DNA of 39,213 nt from Planctomycetota bacterium (GTDB lineage: Bacteria; Planctomycetota; Planctomycetia; Gemmatales; Gemmataceae), in the NCBI GenBank assembly GCA_029777335.1, contig JAKOSN010000008.1, positions 1-39,213 on the forward strand, read 5' to 3'. Made by a program: the position numbers and the translations under genes. Shown here one piece after another: positions 1-7,951 of this stretch (positions are counted from its first letter, which is position 1; every line of letters begins with the position of its first letter). The notes under the pieces are model-generated. The model worked only from the letters and a program-made list of their open reading frames with translations, did no database searches and was not told where the DNA came from.

Positions 1-455
1 ACGAGGGCGATGGCAAGGTGCGCGAATACGATCGGACAGGCAAGGTGGTGTGGACCTATGCTCTCGATCTGGCTGGGCGACCGCGTGCGCCCGGGCATGG
101 TCCCGAAGGCCATGGTACCGAGGTCTACGGCGCCGTTCGTTTACCCACCGGCAACACCCTGATTGCAGGGGGGAACAATAACCGGGTTATCGAGGTGACC
201 CCCGCGGGGAAGATTGTCTGGAGCATCGGGCACAATGAACTCCCCGGGATTCGCCTGGCCTGGGTGACAACCTTGCATGTGCTTCCCAGCGGGAATCTGA
301 TTGTGGGCAACTGCCATGCCGGGCCGAAGAATCCCCAGCTGTTTGAAGTGACGCGCGACAAGAAGGTCGTGTGGACCTTCAAGGATTTCAAGACCTTTGG
401 CAACGGCCTGGCAACCACCCAGATCCTTGATATCAAGGGGAAGGTCATACGCTGA
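1..455 (+). CDS. Beta-propeller (PQQ-like/arylsulfotransferase-like) protein, C-terminal fragment
   Basis: The reading frame is already open at base 3, so the gene starts outside the window and only about 150 C-terminal residues are visible. They contain three spaced copies of a blade motif of the type GKVVWTY / GKIVWSI / KKVVWTF. Between them are strands such as LPTGNTLIAGG and LPSGNLIVGN. This pattern (G-N-T/L-L-I followed by V-x-W) is typical of PQQ-like or arylsulfotransferase-like propellers, which are usually secreted or periplasmic in planctomycetes. The part that would show a signal peptide or catalytic residues is missing, so no reaction can be assigned. The gene ends 11 bases from the convergent PP2C gene. 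Confidence 0.7.
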   Translation, partial: EGDGKVREYDRTGKVVWTYALDLAGRPRAPGHGPEGHGTEVYGAVRLPTGNTLIAGGNNNRVIEVTPAGKIVWSIGHNELPGIRLAWVTTLHVLPSGNLIVGNCHAGPKNPQLFEVTRDKKVVWTFKDFKTFGNGLATTQILDIKGKVIR

Positions 456-470
456 GCCCCCCAGGCTCAG
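452..470. terminator. Hairpin between two convergent genes
   Basis: A perfect 7-bp inverted repeat (CTGAGCC, 5-base loop, GGCTCAG) spans the stop codons of both the propeller gene (+) and the PP2C gene (-). The position suggests a shared bidirectional transcription end. Neither side has a T-run, so this is a stem-loop candidate rather than a classical Rho-independent terminator. Confidence 0.45.
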
Positions 471-2665
471 GTAGCGCGGACGACCACCACGGTGGCGTTA
501 TCCGTGGCGCCTTCAATATTGGCCAGATTCACCAGGCGCCGCGCCGCCATCTCTGCCGACGCGGCCTCGCCCTCCAGCATCTGTTTGAGCATCAGGCTGT
601 TGACATGATTGCTCAGGCCGTCCGAACAGACCACCACCCAGTCACCCGGTTTCAGTTCGCCGTGATAGACGTCCGGGTTGACATCGGGCTGTCCCCCAAT
701 CGCCTGCTGCAGTTCGTTGCGGCGCGGATGGGTCTCCGCTTCCTCGGCGGTCAGCGTGCCCAGTTCCACCAGCCGATTGACAAGCGTCTGGTCCCGCGTC
801 AACTGGATCATGCGCCCTTCGTGAAGATGATAGGTGCGACTATCGCCCACGTGGCCCACGACCACGTTTTGCCCGTCGATGTACACCACCTCGGCGGTGC
901 AGCCCATCCCCCGTTTGCCGACACCGCTACGGGAGGCAGCGAACACCTGCCGATTGGACTCTTTCAGGGCATTACGCAGCAGTTGCTTGCATTGTTCCAC
1001 CTCGAGGACATTGATCGCGTTCCCCTCGCTGCTGCCAGGGACGCGCGCAGTGAAACTCGATCCGCCCGCGAGCACCTTGAACGGCTTTTGCTGGGTCAGG
1101 AATTCACGCAGCGACTGGATGGCCAGCGCGGCCGCCACCTCGCCGGCCTCGTAGCCCCCCATTCCATCGGCGAGCAGAACGAGCGCGCATTCGCTCAGGT
1201 CGTCCTGGCGGGATTCGCAGGCGTGCAACAGAGCGAAGGCATCTTCATTGCCGGTCCGCACCATCCCGGTTGTGGTCCAGGCGGCAATCTCCAGGCGCAC
1301 CGTGTCCATCGCCCGACCACAGCTGCGCAGCGCATGGATCAGTTCGGTGAATCCGCTGGGGTCCTCGGTGGCGGCCTCGTCGGTGGGGAACCGACTGTGC
1401 ACCTCGCGCCGAAACGTCTTGCTCAACAGGCGCCCGAAGGCGGGATGCACATCGGGAAAACGGGGAATGAACGGCTTGGGATGGCCGGGACGATCAAAAT
1501 CGACATCGCTCACCTCGCGTCCCACATGCAAGGCATAGAGCATGGCTCCGAAGCTGTACAACTCAGCGCGCGCATCGACTCGATCGGGGCTGGTGAACAA
1601 CTCCGGCGCGGAGTAGAGACGGCCGTGCAAGGGAGTTCCCGGGGGCAGCGGCATCGGGAGTAGATCGGTCAGATCCGTCAACCGCGGCTGGCCGTTCCTG
1701 TCGATGACGATGATATCTGGGCGGATGCCTTCCAGCATCACGCGCATGCGATGAAGCATCTGCAGGGCCTCGGCAACCTGCGCAAGCCAGCCGAAGCGTT
1801 CGCGGTTGGAGGTGGCAGGATCATCCCAGGCATCCCAGAGTGAGCGCCCCGTGGGCACCTCCTCGATAAGATATTCCCAGTCTCCCTCGACAAAGTTGTC
1901 GAGAATGGTTGGCAGGACGGGGTGTTCCAGCGCCCCAAGCAGATTTTTCTCCCAGGCCAGTTCGGGCCACAGGGGTTGGGATCGGAGGACAGCGGTGGGC
2001 GCAATTACTGGCCCCGAGGGGAGATCAAAGCCGGGGAGGACTTCCTCGTCCTCGGGGGGTGTTTCGTGGCCCCGCTCGTCTTCGGGGGGCGTTTCGGAAG
2101 GACGAGGGATGGCCTGGCGAACAATGATCACTGAGACCGCTTCCCCCAGCGGATGGTTCAGGTCACGGGCTCGGAAGCGCGCGACTCCCTGGCGCTCGCT
2201 GAGTTGAGCGCCAAACTCGTAGCGATCGCGCAGCCGAAAAGGCAGCACGGAAGCGGAGGGCGCGGGATCCGAACTCGATTCGTCGGGGAAATAGAAACCA
2301 CAATCGGTGCAGTACAGCTGGTTGGCAGCCCGCGGACACTGGCACAGCGGACAGACGGCAGGCGCAGTGGGCACGGGGGGCGGGGTGGGAGGAGGGACCG
2401 CCGTGGCCTCTGCCGGGATCGGCACCGCCCTGAGCAGCTTTTCCTCGTCCTCGGCAGTCACTGGCAAGGCGGTCGGAATCTCGCCCTCGATGGGTTCGGT
2501 CACGGGCAGCGCCATTGGGATGTCGGCCGGAGGGGGAGTCGCGGACGGCGTGTGGTCCGCGTTGTCGTTGCTGTGCAGCGACTGGATCAACCCCCTGGTG
2601 TGCGCCAACAAGGATTGCCAGCCGTCCGGCTTCGGAGCTTTTGGGTCAGAAGAGTCGGAGGCCAT
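467..2665 (-). CDS. Pseudokinase-PP2C phosphatase fusion protein
   Basis: The product is a 732-residue cytoplasmic protein. A proline-rich N-terminus is followed by a zinc ribbon (C105, C108, C119, C122). Residues about 145-445 are kinase-like but look dead: the HRD-loop position reads LEGIRPD (311-317) and the DFG position reads LTD (329-331). The APE-like SAPEL (352-356) and the C-lobe remain. Residues about 457-730 form a PPM/PP2C phosphatase with its metal motifs: RTGNED (470-475), DGMGG (500-504), GDSR (607-610), SDG (681-683) and DNAT (722-725). It should remove phosphate from Ser/Thr, probably opposing the active kinase encoded just upstream. A short ETPPEDE motif is duplicated at 191-207 inside the pseudokinase. 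The ATG at 2665 follows an AAGGA. It is the last gene of cluster A, 84 bp after the kinase stop. Confidence 0.9.
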   Translation of the reverse strand: MASDSSDPKAPKPDGWQSLLAHTRGLIQSLHSNDNADHTPSATPPPADIPMALPVTEPIEGEIPTALPVTAEDEEKLLRAVPIPAEATAVPPPTPPPVPTAPAVCPLCQCPRAANQLYCTDCGFYFPDESSSDPAPSASVLPFRLRDRYEFGAQLSERQGVARFRARDLNHPLGEAVSVIIVRQAIPRPSETPPEDERGHETPPEDEEVLPGFDLPSGPVIAPTAVLRSQPLWPELAWEKNLLGALEHPVLPTILDNFVEGDWEYLIEEVPTGRSLWDAWDDPATSNRERFGWLAQVAEALQMLHRMRVMLEGIRPDIIVIDRNGQPRLTDLTDLLPMPLPPGTPLHGRLYSAPELFTSPDRVDARAELYSFGAMLYALHVGREVSDVDFDRPGHPKPFIPRFPDVHPAFGRLLSKTFRREVHSRFPTDEAATEDPSGFTELIHALRSCGRAMDTVRLEIAAWTTTGMVRTGNEDAFALLHACESRQDDLSECALVLLADGMGGYEAGEVAAALAIQSLREFLTQQKPFKVLAGGSSFTARVPGSSEGNAINVLEVEQCKQLLRNALKESNRQVFAASRSGVGKRGMGCTAEVVYIDGQNVVVGHVGDSRTYHLHEGRMIQLTRDQTLVNRLVELGTLTAEEAETHPRRNELQQAIGGQPDVNPDVYHGELKPGDWVVVCSDGLSNHVNSLMLKQMLEGEAASAEMAARRLVNLANIEGATDNATVVVVRAT

Positions 2666-2703
2666 GATACCCGTTCCTTGCTCGTCGTTCTCGAAATCCC
2701 GCC

Positions 2704-2730
2704 GTGCCTGGAGGGAGCTTGCCCAGGCAC
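2704..2730 (-). other. Intergenic stem-loop between kinase and phosphatase genes
   Basis: A perfect 8-bp inverted repeat (GTGCCTGG / CCAGGCAC, 11-base loop) lies in the 84-bp gap between the kinase stop and the PP2C start. There is no strong T-run after it on the minus strand. It may act as an attenuator or an RNA processing and stability element that sets the kinase:phosphatase ratio; this is inference from position. Confidence 0.45.
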
Positions 2731-2749
2731 TGCCCCTGCCGCTCAGCCC

Positions 2750-4246
2750 CTAGCGCAGCCGATTCCCGCAGTGGATACAGCAGCGGCTACCCATGCGGTT
2801 GGTCTTCCCGCAATGATGACAGGGAGGCGTTGGGTCGGTCAAGGGTTCGGCGCAGCGCGCACAGTACGGCTCGCGCACCGGGTTCACGTGGCGGCATTTC
2901 GGGCAAGCCACCTCGCGCGTGACCTGGCGTCGTTCCAGATCGGCCTTGAATTCACGCGCCGAGAAATACCGTTCGTTGACATCCTCCGCAAGATTAATCT
3001 TGATCAACTCATAGAACCAGCGATGCTGGGCCGGAATGGAGCCATTGGCATCCTTGAGTTGGGTTTCTAGCTCGCGCGCGGTGTAAAACCCTTCCGGGGA
3101 CTTCCCTGTGACCAGGTGATAGAGCGTGCCGGCCAGGGCAAAGAGATCGCTGCGCGGCTCAGGTTTCCCCACGATCTGTTCGGGGGGAGCGTACCCTTCG
3201 GTGTACACCCGCGTCTTGGCCGCCATCTTTTCCTTTTGCGTTCGCCCCAGGTCGCGCGCCGTCCCGAAGTCGATCATCTTGATCGAGCGCTGATCGTCGA
3301 GCAACATGATGTTATCGGGCTTCAGATCGCGATGCACCAGCGGCGGTTGCTGCGTGTGCATGTGCTGGAGCACCTCGCAGATGCTTTTGCCCCACTCGAT
3401 CACCTGATCAACCGAGAACGGCCGGTTATTGTTGGTCTCCATCAACTTGAGCAAATCCTGCCCGCGGATGAACTCCAGGATGAGGTAGGCACTTTGCCCC
3501 TGTTCGATCAGTTCATAGACGCGCGGGACAATCGAGATCGTTTCCAGGGAGCGGAGAATCTCGGCTTCGCGGCGGAAGAAGTTCAGGCGAATGTTGAACT
3601 CTTGCTGGTCGGCACAGATCATGTCCTTGATGGCGACCTGGCGATTGTTGTGCTTGGTATCGGTCGCGAGATAAACCGCGCCGAATCCCCCCATGGCAAG
3701 GAGGCGTTCAATCTTGTATCGCCCCTGGAGCAAGGTGCCGGCGCTGGTGGGCAAGGGAGTGCTGCACCGCTGGCAATAGCGTTCACCCGGCGGATTGGCG
3801 ACCCCGCAGGCCGGGTTGGTGCACAGGTTCGGGGGCCCTTCGATATCCCCCGCCGACGCGCCCTCGGCCTGTAACAGATAGCCGCACTCCATGCAGGCGA
3901 TGGCGCCGGGGAGGAGGGCCGAGCGGCAGGCGGGACATTCGCTGGGGGTGGTGGCGGTCACTCCCGGTGTGCCGGTGGGAGCGCTCGGGACGGCAAAACC
4001 CGCTCCCGAGGAGACGCGGGCCGCCCCGGGCGCGGGAGGCGGAGGAGACGGCACCGGCGCGCGGGCGCCTGAACTGGCGGCCGCCCCCACAGGCTGCCGG
4101 GCGCTGGGCACTCCCGCAGGCGCCGGAGGAGTGGTGCCGACCTGGAAAACCGTTTGACAGTGAGGACAGCGAACCTGCTTGCCGACCGCGTTGTCCGGAA
4201 CCTGCATCTGGCCCTGACATTTCGGGCAGCCTATCACCTGGGGCAT
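2750..4246 (-). CDS. Ser/Thr protein kinase with five zinc-ribbon-like segments
   Basis: The product is a 498-residue active-looking Hanks-type kinase. Its N-terminus is an MJ0042-type zinc ribbon (C7, C10, C27, C30). After a Pro/Ala linker come two more ribbons (C104/C107/C118/C121 and C142/C147/C158/C161). The kinase domain is about 176-440, with a glycine loop AMGGFG (184-189), VAIK lysine K207, HRDLKPDN (305-312), DFG (326-328) and APPEQ (353-357). Two further ribbons follow at 448-465 and 476-493. There is no membrane segment, so it is probably cytosolic. The same frame is open upstream to 4510, but that extension lies inside the FHA gene and does not look like protein. The ATG at 4246, with GAGG about 6 bases upstream, fits the zinc-ribbon start. 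It is probably the writer enzyme of cluster A. Confidence 0.93.
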   Translation of the reverse strand: MPQVIGCPKCQGQMQVPDNAVGKQVRCPHCQTVFQVGTTPPAPAGVPSARQPVGAAASSGARAPVPSPPPPAPGAARVSSGAGFAVPSAPTGTPGVTATTPSECPACRSALLPGAIACMECGYLLQAEGASAGDIEGPPNLCTNPACGVANPPGERYCQRCSTPLPTSAGTLLQGRYKIERLLAMGGFGAVYLATDTKHNNRQVAIKDMICADQQEFNIRLNFFRREAEILRSLETISIVPRVYELIEQGQSAYLILEFIRGQDLLKLMETNNNRPFSVDQVIEWGKSICEVLQHMHTQQPPLVHRDLKPDNIMLLDDQRSIKMIDFGTARDLGRTQKEKMAAKTRVYTEGYAPPEQIVGKPEPRSDLFALAGTLYHLVTGKSPEGFYTARELETQLKDANGSIPAQHRWFYELIKINLAEDVNERYFSAREFKADLERRQVTREVACPKCRHVNPVREPYCARCAEPLTDPTPPCHHCGKTNRMGSRCCIHCGNRLR

Positions 4247-4286
4247 GGTTTTCCTCGGCAGAGCGCGTCGTAAGACAAGCGTCGAG

Positions 4287-4320
4287 GTGCGTGGCGCCGG
4301 CGCGGGAAAGCGCCACACGC
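4287..4320 (-). other. Intergenic stem-loop upstream of the kinase gene
   Basis: GTGGCGC (4291-4297) pairs with GCGCCAC (4310-4316). Three more pairs follow beyond one mismatch, giving a GC-rich hairpin with a 12-base loop. It sits in the 118-bp gap between the FHA membrane protein gene and the kinase gene. Its role is unknown; it is one of three such hairpins in cluster A gaps. Confidence 0.4.
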
Positions 4321-4364
4321 TCCCAACTACTCGTTGTACCGTATTTTCAGCCCGTTCGCTACCC

Positions 4365-5264
4365 TCAAGTCCCGCGCGGCGGAGCGCTTTTCTCTCTCTC
4401 CCCGAAGCGGAGCACACAGCTGCCGATGCGGATGGCGTCTCCCGCCCGCAAAGGGGTGGGCCGGGTGACCCGCACCTCGTTAACAAACGTCCCCGCCGGC
4501 GTGTTCTCATCCTGAATCAGATAGCGCCGCTCTTCCAGCAAAATACGGGCATGCTCTCTCTCCACGCCCGTTTCGCCAAACAATCCAATATCACACGACT
4601 CGGCGCGGCCGATCACCGTTTCTTCGCGGGTCAGGATAATCTGTCGACCGGCTCGCCGCCCCGACTCGACCAGAATCCACGCTTCCTTGAGCACCACCTG
4701 AGCCAGCCCGATCAGCAGGCCAATGGCGATCCCCAGAATCACCAGGGCGAAGGCCAGCGTACTGAGCGGCAAGATATGCAACTTCATCATCATCCAGAAG
4801 AGCACCCCGCCGACAAATCCCCCCAGAAGTCCACCATAGACCCCGTTGATCGTCTTGCGCAGAGAGAGACGCACCTCCTGCCCCTCACGCCGGGCTTGCA
4901 GGATGTCGAAAACTCCCAGCGAGGCGCCAATCGCCGCCCCGGTGATCATCCAGCCGATGAAGAGGGGGAGAAAGGCGCTCAGCAGATCGCCCACAAATCC
5001 GCCCACCATGCCGCCAAACAAGCCGACGCCGGCACAGACCCCCACGCGCAGCACGCGCTGCAACCCGACCGGGGCATTTTGCAGCGCATCCACATAGCCG
5101 ATGGCGGCGGCCAGAAAGGCCCCCAGCAGAGCGCCGGTGAGAGCCGCGGTCGCCAGCGTTGATTTCAGATGCTGCAAGCCCGTCAGCTGTACCACGATCC
5201 AGGCGAGGAACGCGGCCCACCCTCCACACAGGGCACAGTAGTAGATGAACAGTTTGAACGACAT
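4365..5264 (-). CDS. FHA-domain membrane protein (copy 1)
   Basis: The product is 299 residues if it starts at the ATG at 5264. A TTG 30 bases upstream touches the previous stop and is less likely; GGAGG lies 15 bases before the ATG, which is rather far. Residues 4-195 form about six hydrophobic segments rich in GG and GxxxG pairs, which looks like a tightly packed glycine-zipper membrane domain. Residues about 205-290 are an FHA domain with GR (219-220) and AGTFVN (257-262). The usual SRxH motif reads VEREH (234-238), with Glu where the phosphate-contacting Ser normally sits. FHA domains bind phosphothreonine, so this is a candidate membrane-anchored reader of the neighbouring kinase, facing the cytoplasm. 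It is clearly paralogous to the protein at 12325-13296. Its start lies 30 bp after the scaffold gene. Confidence 0.85.
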   Translation of the reverse strand: MSFKLFIYYCALCGGWAAFLAWIVVQLTGLQHLKSTLATAALTGALLGAFLAAAIGYVDALQNAPVGLQRVLRVGVCAGVGLFGGMVGGFVGDLLSAFLPLFIGWMITGAAIGASLGVFDILQARREGQEVRLSLRKTINGVYGGLLGGFVGGVLFWMMMKLHILPLSTLAFALVILGIAIGLLIGLAQVVLKEAWILVESGRRAGRQIILTREETVIGRAESCDIGLFGETGVEREHARILLEERRYLIQDENTPAGTFVNEVRVTRPTPLRAGDAIRIGSCVLRFGEREKSAPPRGT

Positions 5265-5294
5265 GCGTTGGTTGGTTTGCCTCCGCTGGGCCAA

Positions 5295-7862
5295 CTAGCC
5301 AAAGATGCTTCGGGCCTGCACAAGGAGCCGGGTCGGTTTGGCTCGCGCGGGTCCTGAGGTCGCCTTGAGGTGGAAGGTTCCCTCGGCGCCGGTCTTCACG
5401 CGCCAGGACACCTTGGTCCGCGTGGCCTTTTCTTCCACGGCCTTGCTCGCCTTCTCTCCCGGAGCGAACTGGAGGCCCTCGGGGAGTTCCAGCTGTACCG
5501 GCTGTCCTTCCCGCGCTCCCCAGACGTAGGCGATCACATCAAATTCGCTGTTGGGCTCGACGTTGTTGGGCACGCTCAGGGCCAGACGTGTGCCGGCCTC
5601 GCCTTCTCCCAGCCCCACATCGCTCAGGCCATAGGTGATCCCCAGATGCCGCTCATCACCCGGATTCATTTCCAGGTAATCCCAGTAAACCGCCACGCAC
5701 GAGTCGCGCTCTGCCTCCTTCTTCGTCCCCATCGGCTGGACATTCCACTGCCACTTGACACGCGGTAAACGGGGAGAGCGACAAATGAGCACGCGCTGGA
5801 CCTCTTCCAGCGGCAAGTGGGGCACTGACACCCCCTTGAGGGTTAACCGCACCACCGTCCCCGGATCGTCCGCATCGTTTGGCTTCTCGATCGCCTCGAT
5901 GTACGGCGGCACTTGCTTGGCGTCGAATTCGCGCATCGTGGTGACAAACCCCTTCTCTCCCGGGATGGTGAAGGGTACGCCGTCATTGGCGCCAATATAG
6001 GTATCGAGGAGAATGCGCACCCCCACCTGGCGTTTCTTTTCCGAATGGTTCTTGACTGTGTAGTAGATCAGGCAGGTGTCGAGGTTCCCTGTCGGACCTC
6101 GCACAATCTCCACATGCTGGGTGACCTGCACCTTCTCCGGCACAAATTCCATCGTCGACTCGGCGCCCCGTTCGCCGGAGAGATCCTTTTTGCGCTCGAT
6201 CCAGACGCGCGTGTTGGCTCGGTCACCAAACTGATATTCATACTCATCAATTCGGATGATCGTGTTGTTGAACTCGCCGCTGGCGCTATACGTCAGGCGC
6301 TTGTAATCGTTGGGATTGTGCGGATCGCGTTCACGCAACATGACCAGGCCAAAACGCATCTGGTCGTCGAACTGCGGTTTGACCCGGAGTTCGCCATCCA
6401 GCCCTCGCTCCAGGGCGCTCGGCCCGCCGCGCCAGAGCTCAAAGCTAAAAACTGCCAGCAAACACAGGAGGAGCGCCCCCGCTGGAAGCAAATGCGGCCA
6501 GAGGTCACTCCTCGACCGTCGCCGCGCTGGCCGCTGTCGCGCCCCCGACGGCGGCGAAGAGACGCTGGCAGGCATGGGAGCAACGGGAACCGGAGCTGCC
6601 ACAGGAACGGGGAGCGGCTCGGGCTCAGGGATCGACAGCAGGGGAGGATCGCCAACCCCCGCCTCGACCTGGAGGGTCACCGGCACCAGGAAGCGTTGAT
6701 TGCCGTTGGCCTGCACCGTCAATTTCGCCGTCAGGGTTTCGCCCGGGCGATTCGGGATGGCGGGAACGGCCACGGCGATCGACGCCACGCGCCCATTGAG
6801 TTTGGCCCGACTCACCTCCAGCCAGGGTTGATTGCTGACCGCGTGCGCATAAACGGGGCGTTTTTCCTCGCTGCGAACCTCGATCACCGAACGCAGCGAT
6901 TCCCCCGCATTCCCTTTCAAGCTCAACGCGCGTTCGCTGATCTGCACCTTGGGAGGGGGGGTAAGCCCGAGCGCCTCGAAGAACTGCTGCACGGCACCGA
7001 GCCCTGAGGCCGCTGGACCACTCACCGGGTAGGTCCAGCCGTTCGATTTGTACCAGGCGGCAACGGCGCCATTCTCGAACAGGATGGCCGCTTCTCGGGG
7101 CGAGGCCTTGGCCTTCTCGGCAATCTGGCGCGGGCTCAGGGCGCCGGCCAGCACCCCCTCTGGGTAGGGTTTGATGGGTAACTGCGCCCGGACCTGAACC
7201 GTCCAGGTGCCTCCGTTCGACTCGATGAGTAATTTGCCGGCAAAAGGTTTGTTGCTGGCGCGCAACTTCTCCGGGCGAATGTGCACCGGGATCGTCGTTT
7301 CATGTCCAAATTGGAAAAGCTTGCGTGCGGCACCGGGCGGATCGCCAAGCGTCAGCCAGGGACAATCCTCGGCGCTGATGGTGCCATAGAGCAACCGCAT
7401 CCCCTGGTTTTCCAGGTGCAGATCGAGGGTGCGCGCGCGGGTGTTGTCGAGTTCGCCGAGGTTGACATCCTGCAAATTGCAGCGCAGTTTCGGCTCGTCG
7501 AGCACCCTGGTGGGGAGGTCGGCCAGAAATTGATCGAGTCCGCGGTCATGATCGGGGAAACGAGCCGCTTCGCGCGCACTCAGGGCGAGATCCGCTCGTC
7601 CCAGCGCGCCGAAAAACGAGGCAAAGGCATCCTCGTGCAGCAGGCGACGTGCCTCGTTCCAATCAGACTGGCAGGCGAGGGCCAGCTCGTCGAAGGTGCG
7701 ACAGGTGCGCCCAGAGGGGAAGATGAAGGGCTGCAAAAAGGTCGCGGTCTGGGCGGTGGCTGGCCCCGGACTCACACGGTCGACGAGGACCATGCCATCG
7801 TAAAAGCAGTACAACGCCTCCGGCGGATTGAGCCGGGAACACTTGGCACAGGTTTGAGCCAT
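5295..7862 (-). CDS. Zinc-ribbon, beta-sandwich membrane scaffold protein (copy 1)
   Basis: The product is 855 residues and I do not recognise it as a named family. The N-terminus is a small zinc-ribbon-like knuckle, CxxC (C5, C8) then CFYDG (C19, D22), with Asp in place of the fourth Cys. A helical stretch (about 52-120) follows. Residues about 125-400 look like two beta-sandwich (Ig-like) units separated by a short helical block with GWTYPVSG and AVQQFFEALGL (275-300). A Pro/Arg-rich linker leads to one membrane segment (about 455-477). The C-terminal 375 residues are beta-rich and should lie outside the cytoplasm. Residues 1-400 match the protein at 10440-12266 closely in order and motifs. 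I infer a scaffold that links cytosolic kinase signalling to an external domain. The ATG at 7862 has only a distant GGGGG as a possible ribosome site. Confidence 0.75.
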   Translation of the reverse strand: MAQTCAKCSRLNPPEALYCFYDGMVLVDRVSPGPATAQTATFLQPFIFPSGRTCRTFDELALACQSDWNEARRLLHEDAFASFFGALGRADLALSAREAARFPDHDRGLDQFLADLPTRVLDEPKLRCNLQDVNLGELDNTRARTLDLHLENQGMRLLYGTISAEDCPWLTLGDPPGAARKLFQFGHETTIPVHIRPEKLRASNKPFAGKLLIESNGGTWTVQVRAQLPIKPYPEGVLAGALSPRQIAEKAKASPREAAILFENGAVAAWYKSNGWTYPVSGPAASGLGAVQQFFEALGLTPPPKVQISERALSLKGNAGESLRSVIEVRSEEKRPVYAHAVSNQPWLEVSRAKLNGRVASIAVAVPAIPNRPGETLTAKLTVQANGNQRFLVPVTLQVEAGVGDPPLLSIPEPEPLPVPVAAPVPVAPMPASVSSPPSGARQRPARRRSRSDLWPHLLPAGALLLCLLAVFSFELWRGGPSALERGLDGELRVKPQFDDQMRFGLVMLRERDPHNPNDYKRLTYSASGEFNNTIIRIDEYEYQFGDRANTRVWIERKKDLSGERGAESTMEFVPEKVQVTQHVEIVRGPTGNLDTCLIYYTVKNHSEKKRQVGVRILLDTYIGANDGVPFTIPGEKGFVTTMREFDAKQVPPYIEAIEKPNDADDPGTVVRLTLKGVSVPHLPLEEVQRVLICRSPRLPRVKWQWNVQPMGTKKEAERDSCVAVYWDYLEMNPGDERHLGITYGLSDVGLGEGEAGTRLALSVPNNVEPNSEFDVIAYVWGAREGQPVQLELPEGLQFAPGEKASKAVEEKATRTKVSWRVKTGAEGTFHLKATSGPARAKPTRLLVQARSIFG

Positions 7863-7900
7863 GGTGGTGAGTCTACCCCCAGTCGGTTACGGGGGCGACA

Positions 7901-7928
7901 GCGCGAGGAAGTAAGGTTTTCCTCGCGC
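7901..7928 (-). other. Strong intergenic stem-loop in cluster A
   Basis: A perfect 10-bp inverted repeat (GCGCGAGGAA / TTCCTCGCGC, 8-base loop) lies 23 bases after the soluble FHA gene stop. A second small repeat, CCCCC / GGGGG (7876-7895), follows before the scaffold start, and one arm of it is the only purine-rich sequence near that start codon. It could therefore affect both read-through and translation of the scaffold. This is inference. Confidence 0.5.
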
Positions 7929-7951
7929 CGCACAGCAGCAGCCAGGGGAGA

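Noticed and set aside
4247..4510. N-terminal extension of the kinase frame up to 4510.
   Set aside because: It overlaps the FHA coding region, has Arg-rich shadow composition, and the ATG at 4246 with GAGG begins exactly at the zinc ribbon.
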